Positions 61,421 through 64,000 of a DNA stretch of 64,000 nucleotides are shown piece by piece. Every line of letters begins with the position of its first letter. Position 1 is the stretch's first letter. The notes under the pieces are model-generated. The model saw only the letters and a program-made list of their open reading frames with translations, ran no database searches and was not told the origin of the DNA. The stretch spans positions 124,001-188,000 of the forward strand of contig CM031561.1 in the NCBI GenBank assembly GCA_018466975.1. The letters run 5' to 3'. The position numbers and the translations under genes were made by a program. This DNA is from Sparassis latifolia (lineage: Eukaryota > Basidiomycota > Agaricomycetes > Polyporales > Sparassidaceae).

Positions 61421-63219
61421 CTGAGTCAAGTCGTCGGAGTCGTGCAAACGCGTCGTAGTGTACAGATGTTGAAGACTGAGGAGCTTCTTTCCCTGACGGC
61501 CTTATATACGACCATGGGGAAGAAGCATCGTTCTGTCTCGTTCGTCATGAAGAGTCGGAGGGCGGACCGCCGTCGAACGAGAGTTAGAGGGACCTCCGAG
61601 ATTTCCCCCGCACTTCGATATCAATTTGATCATGCTCCCCCAAAAATCAGCACCTTCTAAGGCCGATAACAAGCCGACGTCTGTACTTGTACCACACACG
61701 CAGGAGGCCTAGGAATGCGTTTGAATCAACGCAAACACTGGCAGAGAGGATTCGTTCCACAACACCTACTAGGATAGGCAACTCGCAAACACTGTTGTCA
61801 TCGCTGTAACTGTATCCAAAGATCACGGGAACGTGCAAAACCAGCTCGGTCCTATGCGTTGTTCCGATTCTGCATCAGCTGACAGGACTGTTTGGGGCAA
61901 GAAGAGGGCAAGGCGGAATCGGAGATACCTGCTTGCAAGGGGGGGAAATTGGTGGACGGCGTCGATGCGGCTTACCCTCCTTGGGGGGTCTTTTCACGGG
62001 TCAGCAGATGTAGTAGGACGGGTGCGCGGACCTTGCATATCATTCAGCAGCAGACTGGCAACGGAGGCTACTTTCAGCACATGATCGACGCAAATGACTT
62101 CTATTGCCTACAGGGCAGAAGTTGACAAAAAACCGACCGTACGACGCACGCTAGCAGGAGGAAACCGCTCTGTCGGTCTTGTGCTGGAACCGCTGGTGAA
62201 CTTGGCTGCCATTCTAATTGGGGGGAGCTAGAAGTCGAGACTAGGTGCAGTAGCAACATCGAGAGGCGCAAATGATATTGAAAAGCATAGCCCAGTAATA
62301 GCCTTAGAAAGAGTTAAAGTAAAGCACGCAGAAAACCTTCGGAAAGCAACAAAGGGTCTCTGAATAACCCGTGGTTCTCAGTTGCAGTATTTCCCAGGGA
62401 AATTTATTGCTCTTTTCTTTGCTTTGTCCCCTTCTCCGGGGTATTCCCCAAGAAACGCTTCTTGTGCTAGACGGTGCTTGTGACTTGCTTGAGACTGTGC
62501 TTGGCTAGGGCGGGAACTGGATTTTGAGCACTCGCGGGGTAATCTCGAAAGGCCGCCATTGATATCTACGTTGAAGATGAGATAAGCATCGTTGGTGTGC
62601 TTGCTTGTTCTCCTTCGAGTACCCGTGGTTGCCTGTGCAGATCTCCGCGTGCTCTACCGAACATGCTCGTACCTGCGGGGATAAGCTGCTCAGATCGCAT
62701 ATACCAACCAGATAGGCAGTAACAAGTCACATCTTCGGTTCCACCTTCAAAGCTTCAAGCTTCAATAGCGGAGCTAGCTTTGCCGTATTGCTCTAGACCG
62801 GTCAAACGTGTCAATTTCTCTTGCGTGGATGACATCAGAACTGATTACTTCAGAACACAGCAACCAGTCAGTATCATCAACGAGCCACGAGTTATACGAC
62901 TCATACTACACAGACGTTAAAAAAGAATCATGTGTCATATGCAATGTGGATGGACCAAGCGTCGCAACAACAGCAGGCAAGATGAAGCAAATCGAGCTGA
63001 TAGACCAGAGTCGAAAGATGTATGCACAATAAATATACCACCTGAGGCTCTCGGCACAGAGCTCGAATCCCTACATCGAATCAGAGACCACCCGAAAGAT
63101 CAAATGAAGCGAACAAATCCAACTGCTCGAAGACATGACGCGTCGTAATGCGAAGCTGACAGAAGGTGCGAACCCCACGGCATTCAATCCCACCATCTGA
63201 ACCTTGCCACTGAGTGAGG
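61421..63219. other. 1.8-kb intergenic region, nothing recognised
   Basis: Includes the transporter promoter side. The frames at 61,833-62,125 and 62,808-63,148 are short, polar and lack motifs. No repeat or RNA gene was identified by eye. Confidence 0.4.
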
Positions 63220-64000
63220 TCATACGGCTTCTGACTCCGCCTCCGAGATGATGAATTCAGGGTTCCGCTTCGCATCTCCGCTAGGCATGGGCGCCAACAA
63301 CGCGCCCAAGTCGAACCATCCACCAGTAGCGGGCGGCGACGCATCTTCTGCGCCATGCGCGTACACCGCGGCACCAAACGCGTCCATGTTACCCGTTGTA
63401 GTCAAGGTGTCGGTGTCCGTGCCAGCATGTCCATCAAATGCCATGTGCGGACGTCCAGTGGCGAGGCTATGCATAATAAGGTGACATCCCATGATGAACA
63501 GCAGGAGCAGCACAACGATGGCCACGCGCGCCCTAGTCTTCAGCGAGAAGTATGAACTGTGTCCAAATTCATCTTTTGTAGCGGATGGGGGAAGCTGAAT
63601 CGCAGACGGAAGCTGGGTATGGGAAAAGAACGAAGGCAGAGTGGTGAGCTTGCCCCACAGACGCCGAAATGCGGTAGGTTTCTGTGGTGGGATTAGGAAT
63701 GCGATGGAGAAGTCGCCATCGTGGGATGGGGACGAAGGGGTCACAATGATTGCCGGAAGAGGTGCCTTCTCATCCACGAGAGGCAGGGATAGGTCTGTCC
63801 GTGATATTAGCAACAAATTTGGCCTGGTGAGTACAAGCAACTACATGAAACGGAGAACAATGCTCACCAAGAGGTGCAGGAATTAATGTGTAGTCTAAAC
63901 GTTGGGGTAACCGGTTGAGGCGAGGAGGACGGCCTGATACACGCGACGTATGTGAGACTTTATCCAGACCGTATTTCCATCTCGCGACACCTACCGGGAC
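63220..64000 (-). CDS. Single-pass membrane protein, unknown, N-terminus beyond the window
   Basis: The last exons of a gene entering from the right edge. The upstream exon at about 63,888-64,000 reads GRPPRLNRLPQRLDYTLIPA. The intron (GTGAGC ... GGACAG, about 63,887-63,797) is phase 1, and the next exon gives LDLSLPLVDEKAPLPAIIVT. After SYFSLKTRAR comes one strong hydrophobic helix, VAIVVLLLLFIMGCHLIMHS. A lumenal or outside part rich in Thr/Gly/Ala follows, TGA at 63,220. Type II topology is suggested by the basic residues before the helix. Function not recognised. Confidence 0.65.

Noticed and set aside
59114..63219. Sugar-utilisation gene cluster around the MFS transporter
   Set aside because: No glycosidase or regulator gene lies nearby. 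The flanks are 0.9 kb and 1.8 kb without genes.

Overview
This window looks like a chromosome segment of a filamentous basidiomycete, probably an Agaricomycete. The inference rests on dense genes split by many 50-65 bp GT-AG introns, on the gene set (Ssk1-type response regulator, Ars2, Esf2, TAF9, Vfa1, ALE1, NIPA, Sec12), and on chromodomain-bearing Ty3/gypsy elements. I cannot place it to genus from sequence alone. Gene spans below run from start to stop codon and include introns. Splice sites were read by eye. LAYOUT. (1) 1-41,653 is a compact housekeeping region: SSK1-like regulator, ARS2, ESF2, a basidiomycete-type unknown, an FAD amine oxidase, a PIP-box unknown protein head-to-head with dUTPase, mitochondrial GatC head-to-head with mS34, an acyl-CoA-binding membrane protein, glutathione-dependent formaldehyde dehydrogenase, VFA1, an ENT transporter, HBS1, mitochondrial SSB, a UPF0303 protein, NIPA, SEC12, TAF9 and ALE1. 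(2) 41,654-58,235 is a transposon island: small inverted-repeat elements, a decayed helicase fragment, a 5.56-kb near-perfect giant inverted repeat (44,503-50,064) built from a gypsy 3' end plus nested MITEs, and a structurally complete 7,945-bp Ty3/gypsy chromovirus (50,291-58,235) with 629-bp LTRs and a GATAT target duplication. (3) 58,236-64,000 returns to ordinary sequence, with an MFS sugar transporter and a partial single-pass membrane protein leaving the right edge. HOW GENES RELATE. There is no metabolic cluster. Several genes are arranged as divergent pairs over 150-240 bp: DUT1 with the PIP-box protein, GatC with mS34 (both mitochondrial translation), VFA1 with formaldehyde dehydrogenase, HBS1 with mitochondrial SSB, and SEC12 with NIPA. 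HIGHLIGHTS. The unknown protein at 14,795-16,932 has a textbook PCNA-binding box, a SUMO-interaction-like motif, a KEN box and repeated SQ/TQ motifs, and shares a promoter holding an MluI cell-cycle box with dUTPase. The HBS1 locus has the intron phases and in-frame stop expected for an alternative Ski7-like isoform. The retrotransposon carries extra small membrane-peptide ORFs downstream of its chromodomain.
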